From Actinomycetota bacterium (lineage in GTDB: Bacteria > Actinomycetota > Thermoleophilia > Solirubrobacterales > Solirubrobacteraceae), in assembly GCA_018268595.1 (NCBI GenBank), contig JAFDWH010000004.1, forward strand, positions 363,531-427,530: DNA of 64,000 nt. The letters run 5' to 3'. Of this stretch, positions 8,103 through 16,125 are shown piece by piece; position 1 is the stretch's first letter, and the number at the start of each line of letters is the position of its first letter. A model generated the notes under the pieces. That model was not told the origin of the DNA and ran no database searches. It was given only the letters and a program-made list of their open reading frames with translations. A program made the position numbers and the translations under genes.

Positions 8103-8990
8103 TCAGCCAGGCAGCCCGTGCTCCAGCGCGCCCTTCACGCTGGCGTCCAACGCGTTGATGCGCGCGAGCGCGAGCGCCTCCGGCGAGCCGAAGCGGCGCC
8201 CGGGCGCGCTGTCCGGCCCGTGGTGGCACAGCACGCAGTGCAGCAGTGCGAGGCGGCGCTCCTCCGACAGCAGCGCGGCGTCGATCCGCGCCATCCGCTG
8301 CTCCAGCATCCGCGCGCCGATCTGCACGTGCCCGAGCAGCCGCCCCTCCTCGCTGATGCCGAAGTCGGCGCCGTACGTGAACTCGCGCGTCTTGCCGACG
8401 TCGTGCACGAGCGCCGCCGCGATCAGCAGGTCGGAGTCGAGCTTGACGTGCAGCAGGCAGGTCTCCTGCGCGAGCGTCGCGACCGCGACCGTGTGCTCCA
8501 GCAGGCCGCCCATGTACGCGTGGTGCCCGCCGCGCGTGCAGGGCGCCTTGCGCCAGGCGGCGCGCAGCTCGGCGTCGCCGAGCAGGTCGGCCAGCAGCGC
8601 TCTGTAGCCGGGGTCGTAGACCTCGCGCGCGAGGTGCTCGAGGAAGCCGTCCAGCTCCTCGAGGTCGCGGTAGGCGTGCGGCAGGAACGCGGCTGGGTCG
8701 ACCTGCGCCGCGTCCGCCCGCGCGATCGCGCGCACGTCGATCTGCAGCTCGTCGCGGAAGCGCTCGACGCGACCCGCCACGCGCACGAGGTCGCCGCGCT
8801 CGAAGCGGCCGGCGAGCAGGTCCGCGTCGCGGAACGCGCGCGCCTGCACGGAGCCGGTGCGGTCGCGCAGCTCGAGCGCGAGGTAGGGCGTTCCGGCTCT
8901 GCTCAGCAGGCGATCCTTGCGCACGCACGCGAAGACGCCATCGATGTCCTCGGCGGGCCGCAGCGCACTGACCGTCGGGAGTGGATTCAC
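8103..8990 (-). CDS. YhaM-like 3'-5' exoribonuclease (OB fold plus HD domain)
   Basis: The protein of 295 residues has an N-terminal OB-fold region (residues 10-95, including YLALELRDRTGSVQARAF). A C-terminal HD phosphohydrolase domain follows, with HHAYMGGLLEHTVAVA and the metal-binding pair in ALVHDVGKTREF. This order matches YhaM/CbfA-type 3'-5' exonucleases. I chose the GTG at 8990 because the longer frame back to 9137 runs into the divergent PAC2 gene and has no domain. A CATCAT box (8997-9002) ends 6 nt before this GTG. RNA versus DNA substrate cannot be decided from sequence. Confidence 0.85.
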   Translation of the reverse strand: MNPLPTVSALRPAEDIDGVFACVRKDRLLSRAGTPYLALELRDRTGSVQARAFRDADLLAGRFERGDLVRVAGRVERFRDELQIDVRAIARADAAQVDPAAFLPHAYRDLEELDGFLEHLAREVYDPGYRALLADLLGDAELRAAWRKAPCTRGGHHAYMGGLLEHTVAVATLAQETCLLHVKLDSDLLIAAALVHDVGKTREFTYGADFGISEEGRLLGHVQIGARMLEQRMARIDAALLSEERRLALLHCVLCHHGPDSAPGRRFGSPEALALARINALDASVKGALEHGLPG

Positions 8991-8996
8991 AGGTCC

Positions 8997-9008
8997 ATGA
9001 TGTACGGT
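8997..9008. promoter_or_regulatory. Abutting divergent -10 boxes
   Basis: CATCAT on the minus strand (9002-8997) and TACGGT on the plus strand (9003-9008) touch each other. Each ends 6-7 nt before its own start codon (GTG 8990, ATG 9016). The whole gap between the two coding regions is only 25 bp, so both mRNAs would be leaderless. Confidence 0.45.
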
Positions 9009-9015
9009 GAGGCGG

Positions 9016-9885
9016 ATGCAGCCACTGCAGTGGGAACGCCGCCCGGACGGGCTTCGCGCCCCGGCGATCGTATGCGCGTTCAAGGGTTGGAACGACGCCG
9101 GCGACGCCGCCTCGACGGCGGTCCAGTTCGTCGGCACCTCGCTCGGCGCGACGCGCTTCGCGTCGATCGACCCGGAGGAGTTCTACGACTTCCAGTCGAC
9201 CCGTCCGCAGGTGCGCGTGGACGCGCAGGGCGTGCGCGAGATCACGTGGCCGGTCGTCGAGGTGTACGAGGCGCGCGTGCCGCGCGCGCCTCGCGACCTG
9301 GTGCTGATCGTCGGCCACGAGCCGTCCTACCGCTGGCGCACGTTCTGCCAGCTCGTGGTCGACCTCGCCGAGGCGCTCGGGGCGCAGCTCGTCGTGTCGC
9401 TCGGCTCGCTGCTCGCCGACGTCGCGCACACGCGCCCGATCGCCGTCACGGGGATCGCGTCGGATCGCTCGCTCGTCGAGCGGCTCGACGTGATGTCGTC
9501 CTCCTACGAGGGACCGACCGGGATCGTCGGCGCGCTGCAGGCGGCCTGCACGAGAGCCGACCTGCCGGCGGCGAGCCTGTGGGCGGCGGTGCCGCACTAC
9601 ATCGCGAGCGCGCCGAACCCGAAGGCCGCGCTCGCGCTCGTGCGCAAGCTCGAAGGGCTCGTCGGCGTGACGGTCGACGCGTCCGAGCTGGAGCAGGCGA
9701 CGCTCGACTACGAGCGCCAGGTCAACCTCGCGGTCCAGAGCGACCCGGACGTGCAGGCGTTCGTCGAGCGCCTCGAGCGCGCGGCCGACGAGGAGGAGCA
9801 GCCGTTCGACCCGACCGACCTCCCCTCCGGCGACCGCATCGCGAGCGAGTTCCAGCGCTTCCTGCGCCAGCGCGGCGACGTCTGA
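9016..9885 (+). CDS. PAC2 family protein
   Basis: The 289-residue protein belongs to the PAC2 family (proteasome assembly chaperone 2-like), cytosolic proteins widespread in actinobacteria. Typical segments are PAIVCAFKGWNDAGDAAS near residue 17 and VLIVGHEPSYRWRTFCQ, then a long variable second half. Homologues are associated with proteasome or ATP-grasp functions, but the bacterial role is not established. Of GTG 9007 and ATG 9016, I prefer 9016 because TACGGT (9003-9008) ends 7 nt before it. The C-terminal 40 residues are charged and probably helical. Confidence 0.85.
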   Translation: MQPLQWERRPDGLRAPAIVCAFKGWNDAGDAASTAVQFVGTSLGATRFASIDPEEFYDFQSTRPQVRVDAQGVREITWPVVEVYEARVPRAPRDLVLIVGHEPSYRWRTFCQLVVDLAEALGAQLVVSLGSLLADVAHTRPIAVTGIASDRSLVERLDVMSSSYEGPTGIVGALQAACTRADLPAASLWAAVPHYIASAPNPKAALALVRKLEGLVGVTVDASELEQATLDYERQVNLAVQSDPDVQAFVERLERAADEEEQPFDPTDLPSGDRIASEFQRFLRQRGDV

Positions 9886-9900
9886 GCCGCGCATCCGCGC

Positions 9901-10407
9901 TCACTCTTCGGCGAAAAGCTCCTCGACGAAGAACCGCGCGGCCGCGTCCAGTCGATCGCCGTAGACCTTCTCGGCGACGGCGAGAACGCTGTCGGCGTCG
10001 GCCAGGCCAAGCTCCCGCGCGAGCAGCCGCACGTCGTCGTCGTCCTCGCCGACGCGGTGCGCAAGGACCTTCATCGCGAGCAGGATCGCCGGCGAGGCGA
10101 CGAGCGCCCGCAGTCCGGGGACCTCCAGCACTGTTGCGGCCTCGGCGTCTGGGCCGGCGACGAACCCCTTCACGCCGTCGTTCAACCAGCCCGGCGGCAG
10201 ACCGAGCTCGATGCCGACCTCGTCTGCCGCGGCATAGATCTGCTGCTTCGGCTCGAAGACGGCATCGATGTCGCGCGTGGCGCGACGGGCGTCGAATGCC
10301 ATCGCGATCGCCGCTCCGCCGACGACGTAGACCTCGCCTTCGATGCCGCGCTGCTCGAGCCGCGCGCCGAGCGCGGTGAGAGCCGCGACGATCTCTTCGC
10401 GCTGCAT
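9901..10407 (-). CDS. Nucleotidyltransferase-fold protein (DUF6036/AbiEii-like)
   Basis: The 168-residue protein has a minimal nucleotidyltransferase core. GEVYVVGGAAIAMAFDARRATRDIDAVFEP (residues 24-53) holds the GG loop and the DID metal-binding acids of the Pol-beta superfamily. Such proteins appear as toxins in two-gene modules (AbiEii, MNT-type), where they add nucleotides to tRNA or to a partner protein. Here the gene lies 4 nt downstream of a 143-residue protein, itself 4-bp-overlapping with a helicase-nuclease, so all three form one transcript. No HEPN partner is seen. Toxin activity is an inference. Confidence 0.7.
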   Translation of the reverse strand: MQREEIVAALTALGARLEQRGIEGEVYVVGGAAIAMAFDARRATRDIDAVFEPKQQIYAAADEVGIELGLPPGWLNDGVKGFVAGPDAEAATVLEVPGLRALVASPAILLAMKVLAHRVGEDDDDVRLLARELGLADADSVLAVAEKVYGDRLDAAARFFVEELFAEE

Positions 10408-10411
10408 CGGC

Positions 10412-10843
10412 TCACACCCGGCTCAGCGCGCCGCGGGCGATGAAGATGCCCCGGCGCCGGAACGCAGCGGGGGACTCCCGCAGAGCGGTCGGGCGAAAGC
10501 CACGCGCGACGCCGGGGAACCACATGTGGTCGAGCGTTCGCGAGTCGGACAGCGCCCAGCTCGGGACCGGCAGCCCGCAGCCGCGTGCGAGATGCTCCGC
10601 GAGCGCAGCAAGGTACGCGTCCACGTGCGCGTCAACACGCGCCGGCTCCTCTGCAAGCGCGGCCGCCCGCAGATCGTCCCGCCCCCGCAGCGCGAACTCG
10701 TCGAGCAGCTCCCGCACAGCGAAGCGCAGGTCCTCGCCGCCGCGCACGCGCTCGGCGACGGTCGCAAGCGTCTGGGTGAAGCGCTCGTCCGGCGGGGGGT
10801 GCTCGGCGATCCAGTCGCGCAGCGTCTCCATGGAACGCATCAT
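10412..10843 (-). CDS. Unrecognised 143-residue protein, probable partner of the nucleotidyltransferase
   Basis: A soluble protein with a mostly helical N-terminal 90 residues (LRDWIAEHPPPDERFTQTLA, then FAVRELLDEFALRG). The compact C-terminal half includes LPVPSWALSDSRTLDHMWFP and ends FRRRGIFIARGALSRV. Its ATG overlaps the TGA of the helicase-nuclease gene (ATGA), and it ends 4 nt before the nucleotidyltransferase gene. Position and size suggest an antitoxin or adaptor. I do not recognise a named domain. Two adjacent ATGs (10843 and 10840) and a third at 10831 are possible starts. 10843 is chosen for the overlap. Confidence 0.7.
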   Translation of the reverse strand: MMRSMETLRDWIAEHPPPDERFTQTLATVAERVRGGEDLRFAVRELLDEFALRGRDDLRAAALAEEPARVDAHVDAYLAALAEHLARGCGLPVPSWALSDSRTLDHMWFPGVARGFRPTALRESPAAFRRRGIFIARGALSRV

Positions 10844-13800
10844 CGCTCCGCCGCAGGACACACCAGCCGGTAGTCGCACATCGCGCACGCCGCGTAGGAG
10901 GGGGTCGGCTCGAAGCCCTGCGACAGGATCCCCTCGGCGACCTCGGTCGCGACCTCCTCGATCCAGTCGCGGCCGGCCGCCGCCGGCACCGGCACCTTGG
11001 CGTCGTCGAGCACGTAGTAGTAGGCGCCGCGCGCGTCCTGCAGCTCCCACGCCTCGCACGCCGCCACCGCGTACAGCGACAGCTGCACGTCCTGCTCGAG
11101 CTGCGCGGCCGACTTCGGCGGGCCGGTCTTGTAGTCGATCAGCTCCCAGCCGCCCTCCGGCAGCCGGTCGACGCGGTCGACGCGCCCGCGCAGCACGTGC
11201 GGTCCGAGCTGGAACGAGAACGAGCGCTCGAAGAACATCGGCTGCACGTCCTCGGCGGCGAAGCGCTCGCAGTACCGCGTCAGCGCGTCGGTCGCCTTGC
11301 CGCGCAGCTGGATCTCCTGCTCGCTGCCGCCAAAGCCGCCGCGCCGCCAGGCGGCGTCGAGCAGCCCCAGCATCCCCTCGACCGTCTGCGGCTCGTCGCC
11401 GACGTGGAAGCGCTCCAGCACCTGGTGCACGGCGATGCCGAAGCGCTGGTTCAGGGTCGGCTCCTGCGGGATGCGGAAGACCCGCGCGAACTTGTACTTC
11501 AGCGGGCACGTCCGATAGGTGTCGATGTCCGACGCGCTCAGCACGAGCCCCTCGCCGCGGCGCGGCAGGAACGGCTCCAGCGACGGCTCCTCGCGCGCGG
11601 CGATCGCGGCCGCGCGCCGGCGCGTGTCGCGCTCGGCGCCGAGCAGGTAGTCGTCGAGCGAGGAGGTCTGGAAGATCTCCCGCTGCTCGGGCGTGATCGC
11701 CTGCGCGATGCGCGCGTTGACCTCGTCGAGCGCGTCTGCCACCGGCACGTCGCGCGCGCGCTCGATCAGCGCCGCCAGCTTCACGACCTCCAGGTAGCGC
11801 ACGACCGCGTGCGAGACGTCGAGGTCGGTGTCGAAGCGCAGCTCCCCCAGCGAGGAGCCCGTCCGCTTGACCGTCTCCAGCAGCTCGTCGCGCAGGATCC
11901 GGTACGTCGAGTGCAGCGACTCGTCCGGGCCGAACAGCTCCTCCGCGCGCTCCTCCCACTCCGCCCCGACCGCGACGCGCGCCTCCTCGGCGAACGGCGA
12001 GGGCGGCTGTGCGGCGCCGCGGTCGCTCGCCTGCGGGTGCACCAGCACGAGCCTGCGCCGCGCGCGCGTCATCGCGACGTGCAGCAGCCGCCGCATCTCG
12101 GCGACGTGCGCGGCGTGGTCGTCCTGCGGCAGCGCCTCCTTCATCAGCACCGGCGCGATCGGCTCGAGCGTGCGCGTGTGCACCCCCGGCATGCGCGCGG
12201 CGTGCAGTCCCAGCACGTACACGTGGTCGAACTCGAGCCCCTGCGCCGCGTGCATCGCCAGCACCTGGACGCCGCGCACGGCGCCGGGCGGCGGATCGTC
12301 CTCCTCGCGCAGGCCGGCCTCGGCGGCGGCGGCGATCGAGCGCGCGAACTCGCGCGGCGTCGCCTGCGGCTGACGCGCGACGTACGCACTCGCCAGCTCG
12401 CCGAAGCGCGCGAGCCCCTGCAGCCGCTCGACGACCTCCGCCTGTGCGGTGAAGAGCTGCTGTCGGCGCAGCCCGAGCCGCTCGACCAGCCGGTGCACGA
12501 ACAGGTCGGGCCGCAGCGTGTCGAGCGCGCGCGTGGCGGACTTGTGCAGCGTGAGGAACTCGCGGATGCGGTCGCGCGTCTCCGGCGGGATCTGCGGCGA
12601 CTCGAGCGCGGCGGCAAGCGCCGCGACCATGTCGAGCTTGCGGCGGCGCGCGATCTGCGTGCAGCGTGCGAGGTCGATCGCCTGCAGCTCGATCGGCGGG
12701 CGCGCGAGCGCGCGCACGACCGCCGGCGCGTCGCCAGGGTCGATCAGCAGCCGCAGCCACGCGAGCAGGTCGCGCACCTCGCTGCGCTGGAAGAAGGCCG
12801 CGTCGCCGACGAGCCGGTGGCGCACGGCGCGCTCCTCGAGCGCGACCGCGACCGCCTGCCCCTCGCGCCCGATCGAGCGCACGAGCACCGCGATCCGCTC
12901 GGGCGCGACGCGCTCTCGCCCGATCAGCCGCTCGACGTCGGCGGCGACGCTCTGCGCCTGCGCGCGCTCGTTCGCCGCCCGCCAGAACGCGACCTCGCCC
13001 GCGGCGGCGCCGTCCGCGGGCTCCAGCCGCTTCTCGATGCGGTCCTCCAGCGGCGCGACCACCGCGGCGGCCGCCTGCAGCACGCGCGCCGTGCAGCGGA
13101 AGCTGCATTCGAGCGCGACGACGGTCGCGTCGGGCAGCTCCGCCTGGAAGTCGCGCAGGTTCTTCGTCGCGGCCGCACGGAAGCGGTGGATCGCCTGGTC
13201 GTCGTCGCCCGCCGCCGCGAGGTTGCCGTGCTCGGCCGCGAGCAGGCGCAGCAGCAGGCCGTGCGCGAAGTTCGGCTCCTGCACGTCGTCGACCAGCACG
13301 TGGCGCCACCGCTCGGCGACCTGCGCGCGCACGTGCGGCTGCTCGCGCAGCAGCGCGAGCGCGCGGATCACGAGGTCGCCTCCGTCGAGCGCGCCCGCCT
13401 CCGCGAGCATGCGGTCGTGCGCGCGGTAGATCTCGGCGAACTCGCGCTCGCGCGCGGCGCGCGCCCGCGCGGCGTCGTCGTCGGCCGCGCCGGCGAGCTG
13501 CTCGGCCCAGGCGGCGTAGTCCTCGGCCGCGATCAGCTCGTCCTTCAGGCGGTCGATCCGCCGCACGAAGCTGCCGATCAGGGCGGCGGGGTTGCCGCGG
13601 AAGTCGTGCGAGCGGACCGTCAGCTCGTCGATCCGCTCCAGCAGCATCGCGACGCGGTCCGCACCCCCGACGGCGACCGCGAACGGGTCCACGCCGGCCG
13701 CGAGCGCGTGCTCGCGCAGCAGTCGCGCGCACAGGTCGTGCACGGTCGTGACCGCGAGCGCCTCGTAGGGCCGCGCGATCAGCTCCTCGACCTGGCGGCG

Positions 13801-14001
13801 CAGCGCGTCGGCGGCGCGCTCGGAGCGCGCCAGCGCGAGGATCGCCTCCGGCGGCTCGCCCTGCTCGACGAGCCACGCGAAGCGCGCGACGAGCGTGCGC
13901 GTCTTGCCGCTCCCGGCGCCGCCGACGACCAGCAGCGGCCCGCCGGCGTGCGTCGCCGCGGCGCGCTGCGCGGGGGAGAGGCCGTCGAGGGCGGCGGGCA
14001 C
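10840..14001 (-). CDS. Superfamily I helicase with C-terminal PD-(D/E)XK nuclease (UvrD/RecB/AdnB type)
   Basis: The 1053-residue protein begins with a UvrD-type motor: a Q-motif region near residue 5, Walker A GGAGSGKTRTL and DDVQEPNF as a variant of the DExQD box. Later helicase motifs include VQVLAMHAAQGLEFDHVYVLG. The last 250 residues form a RecB-family nuclease with ELIDYKTG and QLSLYAVA. One cysteine (TCPLKYKF) plus CAMCDYRLVC fit the four-cysteine Fe-S staple of AddB/AdnB nucleases. It should unwind and cut DNA ends. No second AdnA/AdnB subunit gene is adjacent. The GTG at 14001 is chosen because upstream sequence codes antisense to the next gene and a CATACT box ends 6 nt before it. 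Confidence 0.9.
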   Translation of the reverse strand: MPAALDGLSPAQRAAATHAGGPLLVVGGAGSGKTRTLVARFAWLVEQGEPPEAILALARSERAADALRRQVEELIARPYEALAVTTVHDLCARLLREHALAAGVDPFAVAVGGADRVAMLLERIDELTVRSHDFRGNPAALIGSFVRRIDRLKDELIAAEDYAAWAEQLAGAADDDAARARAAREREFAEIYRAHDRMLAEAGALDGGDLVIRALALLREQPHVRAQVAERWRHVLVDDVQEPNFAHGLLLRLLAAEHGNLAAAGDDDQAIHRFRAAATKNLRDFQAELPDATVVALECSFRCTARVLQAAAAVVAPLEDRIEKRLEPADGAAAGEVAFWRAANERAQAQSVAADVERLIGRERVAPERIAVLVRSIGREGQAVAVALEERAVRHRLVGDAAFFQRSEVRDLLAWLRLLIDPGDAPAVVRALARPPIELQAIDLARCTQIARRRKLDMVAALAAALESPQIPPETRDRIREFLTLHKSATRALDTLRPDLFVHRLVERLGLRRQQLFTAQAEVVERLQGLARFGELASAYVARQPQATPREFARSIAAAAEAGLREEDDPPPGAVRGVQVLAMHAAQGLEFDHVYVLGLHAARMPGVHTRTLEPIAPVLMKEALPQDDHAAHVAEMRRLLHVAMTRARRRLVLVHPQASDRGAAQPPSPFAEEARVAVGAEWEERAEELFGPDESLHSTYRILRDELLETVKRTGSSLGELRFDTDLDVSHAVVRYLEVVKLAALIERARDVPVADALDEVNARIAQAITPEQREIFQTSSLDDYLLGAERDTRRRAAAIAAREEPSLEPFLPRRGEGLVLSASDIDTYRTCPLKYKFARVFRIPQEPTLNQRFGIAVHQVLERFHVGDEPQTVEGMLGLLDAAWRRGGFGGSEQEIQLRGKATDALTRYCERFAAEDVQPMFFERSFSFQLGPHVLRGRVDRVDRLPEGGWELIDYKTGPPKSAAQLEQDVQLSLYAVAACEAWELQDARGAYYYVLDDAKVPVPAAAGRDWIEEVATEVAEGILSQGFEPTPSYAACAMCDYRLVCPAAER

Positions 14002-14010
14002 CCTGCAAGT

Positions 14011-14871
14011 ATGCCGGGCATGGGTCCCACCGACACGGCGTTGGACGCCGACTGGCTGGGCGCCTGCCGCGGCGCCGTCGCCGGCCTGCGCGACGTGCTG
14101 GCGGCCCATCCGCGCACCCGCCAGCGCGCAGTCGAGACGGGCGACCGCGGCGAGGGCGGCGACCGCACGCTCGTGATCGACGAGGGCGCCGAGCACGCCG
14201 TCTTCGCGCAGCTCGACGCGCTGCACGCGGCGGGCCACCGCTTCACCGCCGTCAGCGAGGAGCGCGGCGAGGTCGTGTACGGCGACGGGACCGACGACGT
14301 GCGCGTCGTGATCGACCCGATCGACGGCTCGCTCAACGCGAAGCGGCTGCTGCCCCACTACGCGCTCTCGATCGCCGTCGCCGACGGCCCGACGATGGCC
14401 GACGTCGCGTTCGCGTTCGTCTACGACTTCGGCGCCGGCGAGGAGTGGACCGCCGTGCGCGGCAAGGGCGCGTGGCTCGACGGCGAGCAGCTCGACCGCT
14501 CGCTGCCCGAGCGGCGCGCACGCGACGGCCGCCTCGAGCTGCTGGGGATCGAGCAGGCCGACCCGCGCCACATCGCGGCCGCGGGCGAGCTGCACGAGGT
14601 CTCGCGGCGCCTGCGCGTGATCGGCGCGATCGCGGTGACGCTGTGCCAGGTGGCGGCCGCCCGCCTCGACGGGATGGTCTCGCTGCTGAACTGCCGCGCC
14701 GTCGACGCGGCCGCGGCGCAGCTGATCGTGCGCGAGGCCGGCGGGCACGTCGCCTTCCCCAAGTGCGACGAGCCGCTCGCCGCACCGCTGGACGTGGCCG
14801 CCCGCTCGCCGGTCGTCGCGGCCCGCTCCGCGGAGACGCTGGCCGCGCTTGCGCGCGTCCCGATCGTCTGA
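14011..14871 (+). CDS. Inositol monophosphatase family protein
   Basis: The 286-residue protein carries the Li-sensitive phosphatase signatures: SEERGEVVYG (metal-binding glutamates), DPIDGSLNAKR (DPxDGTxN) and the C-terminal NCRAVDAAAAQLIVREAGG. Members dephosphorylate inositol phosphates, histidinol phosphate, fructose bisphosphate or 3'-phosphoadenosine nucleotides. The exact substrate cannot be read from sequence. Either ATG 14011 or 14020 can start it. At 14011 the start codon is 9 bp from the divergent helicase start, and CACCCT (13999-14004) would be its -10 box lying over that gene's GTG. Confidence 0.88.
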   Translation: MPGMGPTDTALDADWLGACRGAVAGLRDVLAAHPRTRQRAVETGDRGEGGDRTLVIDEGAEHAVFAQLDALHAAGHRFTAVSEERGEVVYGDGTDDVRVVIDPIDGSLNAKRLLPHYALSIAVADGPTMADVAFAFVYDFGAGEEWTAVRGKGAWLDGEQLDRSLPERRARDGRLELLGIEQADPRHIAAAGELHEVSRRLRVIGAIAVTLCQVAAARLDGMVSLLNCRAVDAAAAQLIVREAGGHVAFPKCDEPLAAPLDVAARSPVVAARSAETLAALARVPIV

Positions 14872-14924
14872 GACGGACCCGACCCGCTCGCCCGCCGCGG
14901 CGGCGCTGCCATAGTGAGAGGACG

Positions 14925-15977
14925 ATGGTCGACTGGTTCCTCGCCCAACGCCTCGCGCGCTACGTCGCCGGCGAGCCCGACGCGCGCCCGCCGCGGACCG
15001 ACCTGCGCGCGCTCGCGACGGACAGCGCCGAGCGCGTCGTCGCCTACACCGGCCTCGCCCCGGTCCGGCCGCTGCCGCCGGCCGAGGGCGTCGGACGCGC
15101 GGAGTGGATCGCCGCCAACGTCGGCTCGATGCGCGCGCTGCTCGACCCGCCGCTGTCGCAGGTCGGCGAAGGGCTCGGGCCGGCGCGGCATGCGATGCGG
15201 CTCGGCGCCGGCGCGCTGCTGACGGCCGAGGTCGGCGTCCTGCTCGGCTTCCTCGCGCAGCGCGTGCTCGGCCAGTACGAGCTGGTGCTGCTCGACACCG
15301 CGCCGGACGAGCGCCCGCCGCGGCTGCTGTTCGTGCTGCCGAACCTGGGCGCCGCCGGCCGCGCGTTCGGCGCCGACGAGCGCGAGTTCCACACGTGGGT
15401 GGCGCTGCACGAGGTGACGCACGCCGTGCAGTTCGCGGGCGTGCCGTGGCTCCAGCCGCACATGGCGGGGATGGTGCGGGAGCTGCTGTCGCACGCCGAA
15501 GTGCGGATCGACGCGAGACGGGCGCTGCGGATGCCGGGCGGCGACGACCTCAAGCGACTCGCGGCCGCCGTCCGCTCGGGCGACCTCGTCGCGCTCGTCG
15601 CGAGTGACGCGGAGCGCACGACGATCGAGCGCATGCAGACGACGATGGCCGTCCTGGAGGGGCACGCGGAGCATGTGATGGACACGGTCGGCGCGCCGCT
15701 GCTGCCGTCGCTGCCGCAGCTGCGCGCCGCGCTCGACGCGCGTCGCAGGTCCCAGTCGGCGCCGGCGCGCCTGCTGCAGCGCCTGCTCGGCCTCGAGATG
15801 AAGATGCGCCAGTACGAGCAGGGCAAGCGCTTCTGCGACGCGATCGTGCGCGAAGCCGGCGTGGAGGCGCTCAATCGCGTGTGGCTCTCGCCGGAGATGC
15901 TGCCGTCCAGCGCGGAGCTGGACGCGCCGCTGCGGTGGCTGGACCGAACAGGCGTTCCGCGCCGCCTGAGCGCCTGA
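14925..15977 (+). CDS. DUF2342/zincin-like metalloprotease family protein
   Basis: The protein of 350 residues has a zinc-binding HEVTH (162-166) within WVALHEVTHAVQF, followed by MVRELLSHAEVRID and ERTTIERMQTTMAVLEGHAEHVMD. This matches the actinobacterial family once annotated as coenzyme F420 biosynthesis-associated protein (COG5282, DUF2342). No signal peptide is seen, so it is probably cytosolic. Substrate unknown. The ATG follows a short GAGAGGA Shine-Dalgarno-like run and a CATAGT box (14910-14915). It lies 53 nt after the phosphatase gene and may share its transcript. Confidence 0.85.
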   Translation: MVDWFLAQRLARYVAGEPDARPPRTDLRALATDSAERVVAYTGLAPVRPLPPAEGVGRAEWIAANVGSMRALLDPPLSQVGEGLGPARHAMRLGAGALLTAEVGVLLGFLAQRVLGQYELVLLDTAPDERPPRLLFVLPNLGAAGRAFGADEREFHTWVALHEVTHAVQFAGVPWLQPHMAGMVRELLSHAEVRIDARRALRMPGGDDLKRLAAAVRSGDLVALVASDAERTTIERMQTTMAVLEGHAEHVMDTVGAPLLPSLPQLRAALDARRRSQSAPARLLQRLLGLEMKMRQYEQGKRFCDAIVREAGVEALNRVWLSPEMLPSSAELDAPLRWLDRTGVPRRLSA

Positions 15978-16062
15978 ACGCCGCCTTCACGGCCTTTTCA
16001 CGATCGACCGTACGGCGGTGTGTAACCATCGCCTCCCGACGGCGTACAAACAGGTGTTCGTC

Positions 16063-16082
16063 CGTGTCGGAATTCCGACACG
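16063..16082. promoter_or_regulatory. Perfect 20-bp palindrome, probable operator
   Basis: CGTGTCGGAATTCCGACACG reads the same on both strands. It lies in an AT-richer 148-bp gap and covers the place where the -35 element of the TAAAAT box at 16091-16096 would be. A dimeric regulator binding here would control the downstream coiled-coil gene. The cognate regulator is not identifiable. Confidence 0.65.
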
Positions 16083-16090
16083 CTCATTAG

Positions 16091-16096
16091 TAAAAT
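16091..16096 (+). promoter_or_regulatory. -10 box TAAAAT of the histone-tail-like gene
   Basis: TAAAAT is a near-consensus -10 element. The ATG at 16126 is 29 nt further on, with AGAAGGAG (16105-16112) as ribosome binding site. Unlike most genes in this window, this one has a true leader. Confidence 0.55.
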
Positions 16097-16125
16097 TCGC
16101 CGTCAGAAGGAGCAGAACACCAGCG

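Noticed and set aside
4390-9894. An 1834-codon open frame on the minus strand that would join NhaA-DsbA to sequence far upstream
   Set aside because: Only the part up to 6282 has domains. The rest is antisense to ald and the PAC2 gene and Arg/Ala-rich, as is usual for shadow frames in GC-rich DNA.
10840-14001. Calling the helicase-nuclease AdnA or AdnB
   Set aside because: Domain order fits, but the required partner subunit gene is not adjacent, so a general name is safer.
11197-14010. A long plus-strand frame leading into the phosphatase
   Set aside because: It is the mirror of the helicase-nuclease gene. The phosphatase domain begins only after 14011.
16040-16060. A LexA box at AACAGGTGTTCG
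   Set aside because: It lacks the full GAAC-N4-GTTC symmetry of actinobacterial LexA sites.
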